Of a stretch of 64,000 nucleotides of DNA, positions 61,533 to 64,000 are shown in pieces. The stretch lies in assembly GCF_900108335.1 (NCBI RefSeq), contig NZ_FNVT01000014.1:62001-126000 (forward strand), in the 5' to 3' direction. Position 1 is the stretch's first letter. Every line of letters begins with the position of its first letter. The notes under the pieces were generated by a model. That model saw only the letters and a list, made by a program, of their open reading frames with translations, did not search any database and was not told the origin of the DNA. The stretch comes from Nonomuraea solani. GTDB lineage: Bacteria; Actinomycetota; Actinomycetes; Streptosporangiales; Streptosporangiaceae. The translations under genes and the position numbers were made by a program.

Positions 61533-64000
61533 CCGGCCTGCGGGGGCAGGAGATCGTCGAGATCGGCGCGCCGGGATGGGAGTGGCTGCGGACCTACATC
61601 CAGGCCGACCTGGCCGGCGTCCTGGTGGCCGTGGTGTGGCTGATCGTGCTGCGGGCCACCGGCCTGGACAACGACTGGATCGAGGTGATCGTCGCGCTGC
61701 TGCTGGTCATGGCGGCGTTCCTGGTCCGCGCCATCCGGCTGATCCACCAGTACCGGCGCTTCGCGGCCGTGGTCGTCTTCGCGCTGTCGAACTGGGTGGT
61801 GGCGCTCCTCATCACGGCGATGGCGCCGTTCGCGCTGTCCGCGCTGACGCTGGCCGTGCTGCTGCCGGTGCTGGTGGCCGTCCAGCACATGAACCATCAG
61901 CGGCTGTCGGCGATGCTCGGCGCGACGATGCTGGTCGGCACGGCGCTGGTGGTCGTGGGCTGTGTGTACGGCGGCGTCGGGCTCCAGGCCCCGGCGGAGG
62001 CGGTCACCGACGCGATGGCGATCGTGTTCATCCCGTTCCTGACCATCCTGGTGTCGCTGGCGGCCTGGCAGAACCACGTGATGCTGGTCGCGCGGGCGGA
62101 GGCGCTGCAGGAGTCCCGCGCCCGGCTGGTGGCGGCGGCCGACCGCGAGCGCATGCAGATCGAGCGCAACCTGCACGACGGCGCCCAGCGGCGGCTGGCG
62201 GCGGCCATGGAACAGTCGCGGGACGCCCGGCGGCTGCTGGACACGGACCCCGGCGAGGTGGGCCCGCTGCTCGGCCGGCTGTCGGACGACCTCCAGGAGG
62301 CCAGCAAGGAGCTGCGCACCCTGGCGCACGGGATCTATCCGCCGCAGCTCGGCCAGTACGGTCTGGAGACCGCCCTGCGCGCGGTCGCCCAGCACGCCAC
62401 CGTCCCGACCACCATCCGCGCCATCGGGATCGGCCGCTACCCGCCCGAGATCGAGATCAACGTCTACTTCTGCCTCCTTGAGGCCCTGCGGAACACCGCC
62501 AAGCACGGCGGGGACAAGGCCACGGTCGCCATCACCCTGCAGGACCGCAACGGGTTGTCCTTCGACTTCCGCGACACCGGGCGCGGCTGCGACCCCCGCG
62601 TGATCCAGGCGGGCCACGGCACGACCACCATGAACGACCGGCTCGGCGCCATCGGCGGCACCCTGACCGTCGCCACCCGGCCGGGCGGCGGGCTGCGGCT
62701 GCACGGTCACATGCCCAGGTCCGTGCTGGAGAGCGCGGGCGTGGAGCGTCCCGTCCAGGAGCGCGGCGAGGCCGTCCGCGCGCTGCTGGAGAGAGCGTGG
62801 GATCTCGTCGCGCGGGCGTACACCGGCGTCCAGCGCAGCGTGGAGCCGCACCCGCAGCAGTACATCGCCACCGGCCTGCTGGCCATCCTGGGCCTGGCGC
62901 TCGGGGCCGGCGCGGTCGCGCTGACGGCCTTCATCAGGACCGGGCAGCCCCGGCTGCTCGCCCTGACGGGCGGCTGCGCCGCGATGGCGGCCGTGATCGT
63001 CGTGGCCCTGCGCGTGGCCAGGCGCGACCGCGTCGAGCTGGCCATCGGGCTGTCGGCGGGGATCTCGTGGTGTTACGCGATCGCCGTGACCGCGATGATC
63101 CCGTCCGCGCTGCCCTACGCCACGCTGGTGACGGTCTCGCCGGTGCTGCTGGCGGTGGCCTACCTGCGCCGCCGCCGCTTCAAGATCATCATGGCCGGTA
63201 CGATCGTCACCGCCTTCGCGATCACGCCACCCGGCCGCGGCCTGACCGGGTTCGCGCTGGACCCGCCGGCCTGGGTCGTGATCGCCCTGGTGGTCATCGG
63301 CCTGACCAGGGTCTCCTACCTGGCCTGGCGGAACCACGTGATGCTGGTGGCCAGGGCGGAGGCGCTGCAGGAGTCGCGCGCCCGGCTGGTGGCGGCAGGC
63401 GACCGTGAGCGCCGCCAGATCGAGCGCAACCTGCACGACGGCGCCCAGCAGCGGCTGGTGGCCGCGGCGGTGCAGTCGCGGGTGGCGCAACGCCTGCTGG
63501 CCGGCGACCCGGCGCAGGTGGGCCCGGTCCTGGAGCAGCTCGCCGACGACCTGCGCGACGCCGGGGCGGACCTGCGCGACCTGGCGCACGGCATCTACCC
63601 GCCGCAGCTCGCCGAGTCGGGGCTGGCGGCGGCGCTGCGCGCGGCGGCCCGGCACTCGCCGCTCCCGACCGAGGTACGCGCCACCGGAATCGGCCGCTAC
63701 CCGCCCGAGATCGAGATCAACGTCTACTTCTGCCTGCTGGAGGCGCTGCAGAACGCCGGCAAGCACGCGGGCGAGCAGGCCACGGTCACCATCGACCTGC
63801 GGGGCGGGCACGGGCTGTCCTTCGACTTCTACGACACCGGGCACGGCAGTCACCCCGACCTGATCCGTACCGGCTACGGCATGACCAACATGTACGACCG
63901 GCTCGGCGCCATCGGCGGCACCCTCACCATCGACACCAGCCCGGGCGCCGGCCTGCACCTGCACGGGGACATCCCGGCCGCGTCACCCGAAACCGGAATG
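61502..64000 (+). CDS. Tandemly duplicated NarL-type sensor histidine kinase (3' end outside window)
   Basis: The frame is open from GTG 61502 to the last base (833 codons, no stop). Unit 1: about six transmembrane helices, HisKA_3 motif IERNLHDGAQRRLAAAM (His225), N-box LLEALRNTAKH, G-box DTGRGCDP and GHGTTTMNDRLGAIGGTL. Unit 2 repeats the order: new membrane segments from about residue 450, IERNLHDGAQQRLVAAA (His645), N-box LLEALQNAGKH, DTGHGSHP, GYGMTNMYDRLGAIGGTL. Corresponding blocks are exactly 1260 bp (420 codons) apart. The cytoplasmic parts are nearly identical, while the membrane parts differ. Both phosphoacceptor His and ATP-site Asn are kept, so both look active. Confidence 0.88.
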   Translation, partial: MERRGPIRLLAGLRGQEIVEIGAPGWEWLRTYIQADLAGVLVAVVWLIVLRATGLDNDWIEVIVALLLVMAAFLVRAIRLIHQYRRFAAVVVFALSNWVVALLITAMAPFALSALTLAVLLPVLVAVQHMNHQRLSAMLGATMLVGTALVVVGCVYGGVGLQAPAEAVTDAMAIVFIPFLTILVSLAAWQNHVMLVARAEALQESRARLVAAADRERMQIERNLHDGAQRRLAAAMEQSRDARRLLDTDPGEVGPLLGRLSDDLQEASKELRTLAHGIYPPQLGQYGLETALRAVAQHATVPTTIRAIGIGRYPPEIEINVYFCLLEALRNTAKHGGDKATVAITLQDRNGLSFDFRDTGRGCDPRVIQAGHGTTTMNDRLGAIGGTLTVATRPGGGLRLHGHMPRSVLESAGVERPVQERGEAVRALLERAWDLVARAYTGVQRSVEPHPQQYIATGLLAILGLALGAGAVALTAFIRTGQPRLLALTGGCAAMAAVIVVALRVARRDRVELAIGLSAGISWCYAIAVTAMIPSALPYATLVTVSPVLLAVAYLRRRRFKIIMAGTIVTAFAITPPGRGLTGFALDPPAWVVIALVVIGLTRVSYLAWRNHVMLVARAEALQESRARLVAAGDRERRQIERNLHDGAQQRLVAAAVQSRVAQRLLAGDPAQVGPVLEQLADDLRDAGADLRDLAHGIYPPQLAESGLAAALRAAARHSPLPTEVRATGIGRYPPEIEINVYFCLLEALQNAGKHAGEQATVTIDLRGGHGLSFDFYDTGHGSHPDLIRTGYGMTNMYDRLGAIGGTLTIDTSPGAGLHLHGDIPAASPETGM

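Noticed and set aside
61529..63964. 811-residue minus-strand ORF with internal repeats
   Set aside because: Antisense to the double histidine kinase; its repeat simply mirrors the 1260-bp duplication.

Overview
The window is very GC-rich, densely packed actinobacterial chromosome. GTG starts are common, start and stop codons overlap often, and an IdeR/DmdR iron box, F420/FMN luciferase-like oxidoreductases, an Acg-type nitroreductase, many TetR/MarR/MerR regulators and a caspase-STAND-WD40 giant protein are present. Gene content and codon style suggest the Streptosporangiales (Nonomuraea/Actinomadura-like). That placement is inference; no rRNA, tRNA or ribosomal protein gene is present to fix it. 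I see no CRISPR array, insertion sequence or replication origin.

Layout. 0-5 kb: the tail of an ECF41-type sigma factor, a truncated Ada/AlkA protein, an NTF2-like protein, and a sugar locus (short GH31 glycosidase plus zinc alcohol dehydrogenase, divergent from a DeoR regulator). 6-13 kb: a BBE-type flavoenzyme, an iron-regulated siderophore-binding lipoprotein, a YfcE phosphoesterase, a decayed HigBA-like toxin-antitoxin locus, a frameshifted hypothetical gene, an SRPBCC/ArsR pair, and a nucleotidyltransferase beside a dead aminoglycoside kinase. 13.9-18.5 kb: one 1516-residue caspase/nSTAND/WD40 protein. 18.5-25 kb: a lone ABC ATPase, then a LacI regulator divergent from a five-gene operon (solute-binding lipoprotein, permease, ATPase, permease, amidohydrolase) with two matching operators, then an alpha/beta hydrolase.

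25.8-31 kb: a tightly overlapped four-gene operon (PaaK-like adenylating enzyme, DUF4188-like protein, YghO-like acetyltransferase, Acg-type nitroreductase) divergent from an HTH_42/AlkZ-superfamily protein. It looks like a small uncharacterised biosynthetic or tailoring module. 31-44.8 kb: small regulator-enzyme units (excisionase-like/hydrolase/DUF4180; TetR/LLM; MerR+GNAT/MFS; MarR/LLM-hemerythrin; ECF sigma/anti-sigma-like; TetR/FrnE-like), several with clear palindromic operators. 45-57 kb: Rsm22-like methyltransferase, LysE exporter, isoprenyl transferase, pentapeptide protein, MarR/EamA/SMP-30, TetR/FBP, lipoprotein/OmpA pair, P450 and a second-type ClpX. 57-64 kb: an SDR, an RTX-type secreted protein, a small membrane protein pair, and a signalling operon of a LuxR response regulator, a receiver-only regulator and a histidine kinase whose whole membrane-HisKA_3-ATPase unit is duplicated in tandem (1260-bp period). 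That kinase reading frame stays open through the window end.

Two themes cross the window. First, at least five genes are visibly broken (antitoxin, hypothetical at 10.3 kb, aminoglycoside kinase, methyltransferase, probably Ada/AlkA). Some carry single-base homopolymer indels that could also be assembly errors. Second, short tandem repeats (13-45 bp units) sit at gene ends and often include the stop codon or, once, a start codon.
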